Shown here: piece after piece, positions 7,126 through 14,362 of the stretch
Position numbering within the stretch: position 1 is the first letter of the stretch
Layout: each line of letters opens with the position of its first letter
Source of the DNA: a bacterium
GTDB lineage: Bacteria > SZUA-79 > Acidulodesulfobacterales > Acidulodesulfobacteraceae
Direction: 5' to 3'
Length of the DNA stretch: 17,573 bases
Assembly: GCA_021794335.1 (NCBI GenBank)
Contig: JAJYQZ010000265.1
Coordinates: 1-17,573 of the forward strand
Translations under genes and position numbers: made by a program
Notes under the pieces: model-generated
Told to the model about the DNA's origin: nothing
The model's input: only the letters and a program-made list of their open reading frames with translations
The model's database searches: none

Positions 7126-8769
7126 ATGCAAAATAAATATTTATTATTTTTATTATTTATAACCCAGTGCCTCCTTTTTTTAAATACAAATTGCGCTTTC
7201 GGCAATACGGCATATAACAATAAAAGCGAAAATTTAAACCTTTTGCTTAAAAAATATAATATTAATCTTTCAAAACCAGAAATTATACCGATAAGCAGTA
7301 AAAAAATCTTCAAAAGAAAAATAAAACGGCAAAATCATATATCTGTGAATATAAAAAATATAAATAAAAATTTTGTTTCCGATTTTCTTAGGCAGAAGGT
7401 TTCGCTTGCGGGCAAAGGAAGCGTAAAATCCGCTTTAATGCTTCTGTCCCGCGAGATAGGCGTGCCGATAATTTTTCATCGCGGTTTCCCGGAAAAATTG
7501 AGTAATGATGCCTACTATAAAGATGTGCCCCTATACAAGGTCTTGTACGGGCTTATAATATCGAACGGCTTTAAATATACCTCCAAAAATGGGGTGATCT
7601 CCGTTTACGCGTTAGAAGAAAAAACTTTTCACATTTCCGTATCCGATCTTTTATCTTCTTTTTCTTCCACCGTCGGAATGACCGGCATGAACAGTCAAAA
7701 TAATAATATAAATAATTCGAATATGGGGAATTTAGGCGGCGGCCAAAGCGCCGGGAATACTTCAGGGGCGGCGGTACCCATAAATTCGAGCAGCTTTGCA
7801 AACCAAAATACGAACATTCCTTCCAATCCATCCGGTTCTTTATCCTTGACGCTTTCCGAATCGGACAGCCTGTACGGCATCATTTCGAAAAATATAAAAG
7901 AAATGCTTACAAAAAAGGGGAAATATTTTATCAACCAAAAAGACGGTTTAATATGGGTTAAGGATAGGGTTTCCAATGTCATTGCAATTTCTAAGTATAT
8001 TAAAGCTATTAATAAATTTCTTTCTAAACAGGTTTTCTTAAAGGTGGAGGTAATAGATGTAAGCCTAAGCAAGGGGTTTCAAACGGGGATAAACTGGAAT
8101 TTATTATTTAATCAGGCATTTAAGGCAAATGCCTTTGGAGCAAATACCGTTTCCGTTTCGGCGCAGCTTGCTTCGGGAGATAATATTAATAATGTGCCTT
8201 ACATAGGATTTACAGGTTCTGGAAATAGCAGCGCCATTTTAAACGCATTAAAAACGCAGGGAACGGTTAATGTTATCTCGCAGCCGAGGCTTGTATTAAT
8301 GGACGGACAGACAAGGCTTATATCTTCAGGGACTATTACGCCTTATATCTCAAGCATTCAAACAATGGCTTTAAGCCTGTCCCAAACCGAGACTTATCCC
8401 GTTATATCTCAGGTGCAGACAGGGCTTTCTATTTCGTTTACGCCGCATATTAACTTTAAAAACGGCTCCGTTTCCGTTACATTAAGCTTAATAGATAATT
8501 CCATAACGGGTTATCAGTCTTTTTCTATTAGCGGCGAAAGTTTTAGCAATCCGGTAATCGAGTCAAAAAGCTTTTCGGACACCGTGAATGTAAAATCAGG
8601 CTCAACGATACTTGTGGGCGGCATATTAACCACAGATAAGTCAACAAATACCTATGGAATTCCTTTATTATCCAAAATCCCCTTCATCGGTAATTTATTT
8701 AAGTCTGTCAATAATACAAGCCAAAAAGAAGATTTGCTTATTATGCTGACCCCTAAAATAACCTCGTGA
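7126..8769 (+). CDS. Secretin of a T2SS/MSHA/type IVb-pilus-like machine
   Basis: This 547-residue protein would form the outer-membrane channel. A signal peptide (residues 1-26) is followed by a basic region, then an STN/N0-like domain (about 96-165). A low-complexity Asn/Ser/Gly linker (about 180-245) comes next, then a domain ending in KQVFLKVEVIDVSLSKGFQTGINW (302-324). The FQTGINW block recalls MshL of the MSHA pilus. The C-terminal secretin domain is well conserved and carries the near-universal block GIPLLSKIPFIGNLF (511-525). GspD usually has several N-domains and about 650 residues; this protein is shorter, as MshL or PilN/BfpB are. The Cys in LNTNC is not in a good lipobox. It is the first gene of the cluster, with seven bases to the ATPase gene. 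Confidence 0.88.
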   Translation: MQNKYLLFLLFITQCLLFLNTNCAFGNTAYNNKSENLNLLLKKYNINLSKPEIIPISSKKIFKRKIKRQNHISVNIKNINKNFVSDFLRQKVSLAGKGSVKSALMLLSREIGVPIIFHRGFPEKLSNDAYYKDVPLYKVLYGLIISNGFKYTSKNGVISVYALEEKTFHISVSDLLSSFSSTVGMTGMNSQNNNINNSNMGNLGGGQSAGNTSGAAVPINSSSFANQNTNIPSNPSGSLSLTLSESDSLYGIISKNIKEMLTKKGKYFINQKDGLIWVKDRVSNVIAISKYIKAINKFLSKQVFLKVEVIDVSLSKGFQTGINWNLLFNQAFKANAFGANTVSVSAQLASGDNINNVPYIGFTGSGNSSAILNALKTQGTVNVISQPRLVLMDGQTRLISSGTITPYISSIQTMALSLSQTETYPVISQVQTGLSISFTPHINFKNGSVSVTLSLIDNSITGYQSFSISGESFSNPVIESKSFSDTVNVKSGSTILVGGILTTDKSTNTYGIPLLSKIPFIGNLFKSVNNTSQKEDLLIMLTPKITS

Positions 8770-8776
8770 GGCTGTT

Positions 8777-10483
8777 ATGAAAATCGGCGAATATTTGATA
8801 TCGAAGGGAAAATTGACGGAAGCGCAGGTGAAAGACGCTCTTTTTGTTCAGTCCATCAGCGAAAAGAGGCTGGGGGACATATTAATCGAAAACGGGTATG
8901 TGAACGACACGGATGTTGCGGTTTATCTGGCTCAGGATTCGGGCAGGGAGTATTTTGGCGAATTAAATAGCGAAACCGTGAACAAAAGCGAAAGCGAAAA
9001 ATTGGGTTTTAATTTTCTTTATGACAACCCCGCGATAATCATTGAAAAAGACGGCGAAAATTATATAGTTTGCGGTGGAATTACAGGAAGCATATCCGAG
9101 AGAATGGCATTAGATAAAAATTTAAACGGATTTAAAATAGGAATATCGACGAAAAAAAAGATTTATGAAGCCCTGAACAAGACTTTTATAAATAAGTCGG
9201 GTTCTTCCGAAAAGGAGATTTTAAACGAGGCGCTGGAGGTTGCCTTATTAAAGGGCTCTCCTAATGTAAGGATTAAAAGGTCGGAAAACTTTTATCTGAT
9301 AATTATAGATATGGAGAACGGACAGGAAACGATTAAAATTTTAAATTTAGAATCGGGCCAAAGAATAATAAATATTATAGCGGCAAACTGCCAGATAACA
9401 TTAAAAAAGGGCGAAGGAGCAGGCGCCAAGTTTATATTTGTCTCAAGTGTTTATAAAGGCGTTAAGGCAAACGTAAGAGTTGCTTTTTTACCCATTTCCT
9501 CGAAGTTAGACAGGGAATTAGCCCTTTTTGAAGCTGTTCTGAGAATCCACGGGTTTAATAAAGTTTTTGACTTAAGATATATCGGTTTTTCGGATAATAA
9601 AGCCGAAACATTAAGGAAATCATACACCTACCCTAATGGTTTTATTATCTCTACCGGACCTACCGGCTCCGGTAAAACTACGACATTTTACGCAATGTTA
9701 AAACTTTTGGCTCAAAAGAAAAGGTCGATTTTAACAATAGAAGACCCTGTTGAAATAGAGCTTAAAGAACCCAATATAACGCAGATGAATATATCGGACG
9801 ATTTTGGATATGCGGAAGCCGTCCGCATTATGTTAAGAAGCGAACCGCATATAATGATGATCGGTGAAATAAGGGATGAGATAACGGCAAAACATGCGTT
9901 AATTGCAGCTGAAACAGGGCATCTCGTTCTTGCCACTCTCCATGCAAATTCTTCTATATCGGTGTTTAACAGGGTTAAATCTTTAAATGTCGATTTGATG
10001 CAGTTTTTTTCGCTTTTAAGAATCGTAACCGCTCAAAGGCTATATAACCCGCTTTGCCCGGCTTGTAAAAAAAGTATTTCGGCGGATACATTACCTTCCT
10101 TATACAGGGATGCATTGGAGGAAAATTTAAAATTTACATTGGATAACCGGTCTTTAAAGGATTCGCATTATATAAATCCGAAAGGCGTTTATGAATTGAA
10201 AGGCGTTTATGAATTTAATTCCGTGTGCGTAAGGGGCGAAAGATATTGCGCAGGTTGCGGAGGGACCGGATATATAAAAAGAAAACCGATGATTGAAATT
10301 GCGGAGTTTAACGATGCCGTGAAGGAAGAGATATATAACGATTTAAACATACTGTCAAATAATTCTAAATTAGAACAAATTTTAATAAATTTATCAAACT
10401 TCGAGTCTTTAAAGATTCAGGCTTTTCGATCCTTAATTGACGGTGAAATCGACCCTGTAACATATTTTAATTTATCAAGGTAA
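8777..10483 (+). CDS. GspE/PilB/MshE-type assembly ATPase with MshEN-like N-terminus
   Basis: This 568-residue ATPase would power pilus or pseudopilus assembly at the inner membrane. The N-terminus holds two MshEN-like segments: KIGEYLISKGKLTEAQVKDA (from residue 2) and RLGDILIENGYVNDTDVAVYLAQ (from about residue 32), the second starting with the R-L-G-x-x-L of c-di-GMP-binding MshEN motifs. Catalytic elements are the Walker A GPTGSGKT (294-301), Asp box TIEDPVE (320-326), Walker B MMIGEIRD (360-367) and His box HLVLATLHA (382-390). A zinc site is formed by C427/C430 and C491/C494; the 60-residue spacing is longer than usual and contains a tandem KGVYEL-KGVYEF duplication. The C-terminus ends DPVTYFNLSR. 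A GAGG ribosome binding site overlaps the secretin stop codon. Confidence 0.92.
   Translation: MKIGEYLISKGKLTEAQVKDALFVQSISEKRLGDILIENGYVNDTDVAVYLAQDSGREYFGELNSETVNKSESEKLGFNFLYDNPAIIIEKDGENYIVCGGITGSISERMALDKNLNGFKIGISTKKKIYEALNKTFINKSGSSEKEILNEALEVALLKGSPNVRIKRSENFYLIIIDMENGQETIKILNLESGQRIINIIAANCQITLKKGEGAGAKFIFVSSVYKGVKANVRVAFLPISSKLDRELALFEAVLRIHGFNKVFDLRYIGFSDNKAETLRKSYTYPNGFIISTGPTGSGKTTTFYAMLKLLAQKKRSILTIEDPVEIELKEPNITQMNISDDFGYAEAVRIMLRSEPHIMMIGEIRDEITAKHALIAAETGHLVLATLHANSSISVFNRVKSLNVDLMQFFSLLRIVTAQRLYNPLCPACKKSISADTLPSLYRDALEENLKFTLDNRSLKDSHYINPKGVYELKGVYEFNSVCVRGERYCAGCGGTGYIKRKPMIEIAEFNDAVKEEIYNDLNILSNNSKLEQILINLSNFESLKIQAFRSLIDGEIDPVTYFNLSR
10181..10216 (+). repeat. 18-bp tandem duplication inside the ATPase gene
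   Basis: The sequence aaaggcgtttatgaattg (10181-10198) is followed directly by aaaggcgtttatgaattt (10199-10216), 17 of 18 bases identical. It duplicates KGVYEL as KGVYEF in the loop between the two halves of the zinc-binding tetracysteine site, without changing the frame. Confidence 0.9.
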
Positions 10484-10489
10484 TTGCGC

Positions 10490-11767
10490 ATGATTAGAAA
10501 TTTTTTAGTCCGTTATTATACGCCGGAGGGCTACAGTCTGATAAGAAACATTCGGGGCGAAGGAGTCCAGAGGGTCAGGGAAGGGCTTATGCAGGACGGC
10601 TATATGCCGCTCTTTATAATACCGAATATATTTTTGGATATATTTCGCCCTTTGCAAAATGCGGGAATGAGAGACAAAGAACTGTCCGTATTTTTTATAG
10701 AACTTTATCAGCTGACGCAATCCGCCGGTTCCGTGGGTAAGGCTTTTAATTATATGAACAAAGAGGCTAAAAAGCCGGCGTATGACGGGGAACGTAGATT
10801 AACATACGGCTTTAAACGGCTTTACTATAATCACAGGCAGTCAAAATTGAAAAATAAGAAAAAACTTGTTAAAGATTTTATATTCTCATTAGATAAAGGG
10901 CAATCCGTTAGAGAGGTTTTTGCGTTGAATCATTTTGAAGAAATCGTCCTGTCGTTAGTCGATTTAGCGGCTTCCACAGGCGATTACCCGCAGATTTTTT
11001 TGAAAATTTCAGGGTTTTTCGAAACAAAAGATACTTACAAAAAAAACGTTATAGGCGCAATAGCTTATCCTGCATTTCTTTTCTTTTTATTATTCGTAGC
11101 GTTTGCAGTGTTTTTATACTATATAATTCCGACATTTGCCTCATTTTTCGGGCAATTCCCGCATGTGCCTTTATCCACAAAAGAGACATTAAATCTATTC
11201 ATTTATGTAAAAAGCATATTTATGTACATAGCGCTATTTTTGGGAATAACTATATTCTTGTTTTTGTCTAATTTATTTGAGGCAAAAACAAAATTAATGT
11301 CTTTTATTATGGGTATTCCCCGGATAAGAAATATTTTTAATTATAACTATCTTAGCTGGTTTTTTTATCAATTTTCTATAATGATTTCATCGGGGCTTAC
11401 GGTAACCGCGATATTAAATTACTTCAGGGAAAATACAAACGACCGTTATTTTAAACATAAATTCGATATAGCTTATGCCGATTTGATGGATGGTTTCGCT
11501 TTGCATGAGTCGCTTAACAATGCGGATTTTTTAAATGAAGATGTTATTGAATCGATAGAATATGCGGAAATCGGGGGATTTTTGCCGGATACGATAATGA
11601 GATTATCGAAAGAATTTAAAGAAAAATCAAATTTTTCAATGAAATTATTTACCAAAGGGTTATTTTTTTCGGCTATGGTTTCGGTTGTCGTCCTTTTGCT
11701 GCTGATGTTTTTTGTATTATTTTTACCGCTTATCCAGGGAATGGTCAGCCTGCCCGGAAATTATTGA
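10490..11767 (+). CDS. GspF/PilC/MshG-type inner-membrane platform protein
   Basis: This 425-residue polytopic protein would be the platform on which pilins are assembled. It contains two T2SSF-type cytoplasmic domains (about 55-185 and 265-385), each followed by membrane helices; predicted TM segments are near 190-212, 242-263 and 392-416. Typical family features are the AYPAFLFFLL start of TM1, the IIPTFASFFGQFP segment after it, and an EIGGFLPDTIMRLSKEF stretch before the last helix. The first domain carries a basic insertion (KLKNKKK). An in-frame TTG lies at 10484, but AAGG at 10477-10480 is nine bases before the ATG at 10490, so I prefer the ATG. It follows the ATPase stop by six bases. 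Confidence 0.9.
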   Translation: MIRNFLVRYYTPEGYSLIRNIRGEGVQRVREGLMQDGYMPLFIIPNIFLDIFRPLQNAGMRDKELSVFFIELYQLTQSAGSVGKAFNYMNKEAKKPAYDGERRLTYGFKRLYYNHRQSKLKNKKKLVKDFIFSLDKGQSVREVFALNHFEEIVLSLVDLAASTGDYPQIFLKISGFFETKDTYKKNVIGAIAYPAFLFFLLFVAFAVFLYYIIPTFASFFGQFPHVPLSTKETLNLFIYVKSIFMYIALFLGITIFLFLSNLFEAKTKLMSFIMGIPRIRNIFNYNYLSWFFYQFSIMISSGLTVTAILNYFRENTNDRYFKHKFDIAYADLMDGFALHESLNNADFLNEDVIESIEYAEIGGFLPDTIMRLSKEFKEKSNFSMKLFTKGLFFSAMVSVVVLLLLMFFVLFLPLIQGMVSLPGNY

Positions 11768-11876
11768 CGGTGTGCGGCAGCCGTTAACATAACCGCAATC
11801 ACGCAAAACATGGGTAACGATTATAAAAAAGTTATAAAGTTATAAAAGAATAAAAATTTAAGGAGGAGATTACAAT

Positions 11877-12530
11877 ATGGCAAAAGCATCTAAAAATGTT
11901 AACGCTCGTTTTAGTCGTTCCAACGGCTTGGGTAAACGCTCGCGCCTCGCGGTTAATAAATTACCGGTTTTAAACGGCACGGGTTTTACCCTGATGGAAA
12001 TTATAGTGGCGATGATCGTTGCAGGCATATTATCGGCGGGAGGGTTAATGGTTTATAACGGACTTATCGGGTCATCTAATGTTACAGCCGCTATTCAGTC
12101 TATCTCGAAACTCGAATCGGCGGTGAATTCGTATATGCAGGTAAACGGGGGAAGTATTATCCCGCCCCCGGGGGTGTCGCTTCCTTACGCAATGCAGGAA
12201 AATAATTTGCTTCCCCCCTCGTGGACGGTAAACGGAAATAATGTGATGCCGCCGAATCCGGGCTTTGTGGAATCTTTTTATATTGCTGCCGGCGCAAATC
12301 CCGGACAGTATAATTATGTTATAGGAATAAATGCCCCTCAAATGACCAATGCTCAAGCTCTCAATATTTGCAATTCTTTGGAAAACTCCATTTCAGGGGT
12401 TAATGCAAATGGAAATGTCAATTTTAATATAGGCAATGGGCAAACCTGTTTAAGCGATTTGTTCGGCAACGATGCAAATAATGCAAATAGTTCGATTTTT
12501 CAGGGAAATTTGACTTTCACATTTAATTAA
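11877..12530 (+). CDS. Type IV prepilin with unusually long leader; probable major (pseudo)pilin
   Basis: The protein has 217 residues. The class III cleavage site is NGTG|FTLMEIIVAM: Gly36 at -1, Phe at +1 and Glu at +5. The hydrophobic helix then runs to about residue 60. The leader of 36 residues is highly basic and far longer than the 6-10 residues of type IVa pilins, even longer than the roughly 25 residues of TcpA-like type IVb pilins. The mature protein of 181 residues ends with two Cys (in ICNSLE and QTCLSD), compatible with a C-terminal disulfide. A textbook AAGGAGGAG ribosome binding site, the strongest in the cluster, fits high expression. A 109-bp spacer precedes it, so it may have its own transcript. 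It sits where gspG stands in T2SS operons. Confidence 0.88.
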   Translation: MAKASKNVNARFSRSNGLGKRSRLAVNKLPVLNGTGFTLMEIIVAMIVAGILSAGGLMVYNGLIGSSNVTAAIQSISKLESAVNSYMQVNGGSIIPPPGVSLPYAMQENNLLPPSWTVNGNNVMPPNPGFVESFYIAAGANPGQYNYVIGINAPQMTNAQALNICNSLENSISGVNANGNVNFNIGNGQTCLSDLFGNDANNANSSIFQGNLTFTFN

Positions 12531-12563
12531 AAAGGCGCTAAGAAGACGCGTCGGGAAATAATT

Positions 12564-13226
12564 ATGAGATTTAAGGATATTATTGTCATTGCACTCTTTT
12601 TACCGCTTTTGCTTTTTTACCCTTTTTCTAAATCGTCATACGGATTTAACAAGGGTCAGGTTTACAATAAAGAAGCGCAAAATATCGTGAATACGGCAGA
12701 CTTAATCATAAAGGCGGAGCACGCTTATTCGCAAAATACAGGTGAATTTGCCGATTTGTCCAATCTTGAGCATGGAAACCCTCCTTATTTAAGTCCTTTG
12801 GGAATTTACGGTTACGGCAGCGAAGAATGCGTAAAAAAAATGCTATTGCAAAGTTATGTTTATATTTGTGCGAGTGTCCAAACCGCCGAATTAAATGTCT
12901 TTATGCCGAATAATTTCGCCTCCTCCAACATGGTGGTTCAGGAAATCAGCAAAGGTATCACCGGGGAAGCGGGGCAGATCTCTTATTATAATGGTTTAGC
13001 CGATATTTCTTTTAATTTAGCCGATGATCCTCCTTCGTTTGCTTCTAATCCGCAGAACAGCGGAGCTCATTCGAATGCCGCGCCTCCGGTTGTCTCCATC
13101 GTTGCGAGCCCAAATGCAAACGGGGGAACGAGTTATATAAATACGGGCAGGGGGAGAAATAATATTATTAATCAAATCATTTCGGCTGTTACGGGTTTTT
13201 TCGCGGCCGTTTCAACTCTTTTTTAG
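12564..13226 (+). CDS. Pilin-like secreted protein with Sec signal peptide and no prepilin site
   Basis: This 220-residue protein begins MRFKDIIVIALFLPLLLFYP and has a cleavage-like region at SSYG (about residue 27), a normal Sec signal peptide. There is no G|FxxxE prepilin site. The following segment, NIVNTADLIIKAEHAYSQNT then GEFADLSNL, strongly resembles the region just after the N-terminal helix in the next gene's pilin (ANTLINAESTYVNNNNLFSS). It therefore looks like a pilin head domain exported by Sec instead of being inserted as a prepilin. It ends with a hydrophobic, possibly amphipathic helix (IINQIISAVTGFFAAVSTLF) and carries the YINTGRG motif (191-197) shared with the next protein. 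The ribosome binding site is weak; the gene follows the prepilin by 33 bases. Function unknown; a minor pilus-associated or tip subunit is the likeliest guess. Confidence 0.7.
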   Translation: MRFKDIIVIALFLPLLLFYPFSKSSYGFNKGQVYNKEAQNIVNTADLIIKAEHAYSQNTGEFADLSNLEHGNPPYLSPLGIYGYGSEECVKKMLLQSYVYICASVQTAELNVFMPNNFASSNMVVQEISKGITGEAGQISYYNGLADISFNLADDPPSFASNPQNSGAHSNAAPPVVSIVASPNANGGTSYINTGRGRNNIINQIISAVTGFFAAVSTLF

Positions 13227-13240
13227 GACATGCCCGGGCA

Positions 13241-13255
13241 GCCCTGTATCAGGGC
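13241..13255 (+). repeat. GC-rich hairpin between pilin genes
   Basis: GCCCTG (13241-13246) pairs with CAGGGC (13250-13255) around a three-base loop. No T-run follows, so it could serve as an mRNA stability or processing element between differently expressed pilin genes and is not an obvious terminator. Confidence 0.45.
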
Positions 13256-13279
13256 AGGGTCTTTGGGCGGAGGAAAAGG

Positions 13280-13345
13280 ATGACAACTTTATTTTACAAT
13301 AACAAGGGGATAATTTTATGGAAACCGAACATTGTCCATGCTTAG
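13280..13345 (+). CDS. Possible 21-residue ORF overlapping the next pilin start
   Basis: ATG 13280 follows GGAGGAAAAGG, a better ribosome binding site than that of the downstream pilin. The ORF reads MTTLFYNNKGIILWKPNIVH then Ala and a stop, and runs past the pilin start codon at 13318 in another frame. It could be a translational coupling device or a remnant of an upstream pilin start; no function is visible. Confidence 0.3.
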   Translation: MTTLFYNNKGIILWKPNIVHA

Positions 13346-14316
13346 TCAAGCGAAGCGGAGTTCAAGATAACAGCGGTTTTTCATTCATAGGGGTTCTTAT
13401 TTCTATGGTTGCGCTTGCCATTATGGCAACTGCCGCGATACCGGCGTTTAAAGGAATGTTATTTGAAAATCGGGCGAATAATGTTTCAATACTTGCCAAT
13501 ACCCTGATAAATGCCGAGAGCACTTATGTAAACAACAATAATCTGTTTAGCAGCATTAGTTCACTCCAAAATGCAGGGTATCTGGCTCAGGGTCTCGGCA
13601 TAAACTTTGTTGACGGTAATCCTTCTTTAGATTGCATATATGGAAGCATAACGGCAAAGAATGACACCAAAATATGCCTCAGTGTTAATGACGCCTCACA
13701 AAACGGAACTTCGCGGGAAATAAGCTACACTCTGTTAATAATGCCTGCCGCCGGCAATATGCAGGAAGATTATTATAATTATTATGCCGAAATCAGGCAT
13801 AACATACCCGGAAGTTCGATTGTTAACGGGAACGAAATAGAATATGTGGATCCGATAGCCGTGAATAATCAGGGCGGCGCTTATAATAGCTATATAGGGA
13901 AGAGTTTTTATATAACCGGGGCAATTTGCTATATTACCGAATCGGCTTATATAAATTCCGGCAGGGGGCATACATCCAGCAGGATATGGAACGACGGCGG
14001 GCTGCAGTTATATTTCATAGTTGAGGCTGTGTCCGGGAATAATGCGATACTGAGTTATGCCAATAACCCTGCTTCTTCGTGTAATTTTAGTTCAAATTCC
14101 GGTAATAATGCGGGGGATTCATATTCTTACAGTTCATGGGTTGGAGGGGCGTTTCAAAGTCCTTATCTGCCGCAGGTTTGGGGAACGGTAAAATATTCAT
14201 ATTGGGAGGGAAGCATGAACTATGTTCCTGTGGAGCCTCCGGGATATGAAATCGAAATACAGGCAAGTTTCTTACCGCATCTGATAAATTTAAATCAATT
14301 AAATACAGTCAACTAA
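13318..14316 (+). CDS. Large minor prepilin lacking Glu+5 (GspK-position)
   Basis: The protein has 332 residues. A 20-residue leader ends NSG|FSFIGVLISMVALAIM: Gly20 at -1 and Phe at +1 suit prepilin peptidase, but position +5 is Gly instead of the usual Glu. In T2SS the pseudopilin without Glu5 is GspK, a protein of similar size (about 300-330 residues) that caps the pseudopilus tip. The position in the cluster, after the other pilins and before the GspL-like gene, also agrees; however, the N-terminal helix sequence is not GspK-like, so this is a functional analogy. Four Cys lie in the large exported domain (in DCIYG, ICLSV, AICYI, SSCNF). It shares YINSGRG (211-217) with the preceding protein. 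The start is supported by AAGGGG ten bases upstream. Confidence 0.78.
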   Translation: METEHCPCLVKRSGVQDNSGFSFIGVLISMVALAIMATAAIPAFKGMLFENRANNVSILANTLINAESTYVNNNNLFSSISSLQNAGYLAQGLGINFVDGNPSLDCIYGSITAKNDTKICLSVNDASQNGTSREISYTLLIMPAAGNMQEDYYNYYAEIRHNIPGSSIVNGNEIEYVDPIAVNNQGGAYNSYIGKSFYITGAICYITESAYINSGRGHTSSRIWNDGGLQLYFIVEAVSGNNAILSYANNPASSCNFSSNSGNNAGDSYSYSSWVGGAFQSPYLPQVWGTVKYSYWEGSMNYVPVEPPGYEIEIQASFLPHLINLNQLNTVN

Positions 14317-14362
14317 TTATCTATAAAGGAAAAAATAATAAATATAAATATAAATTAATGCG

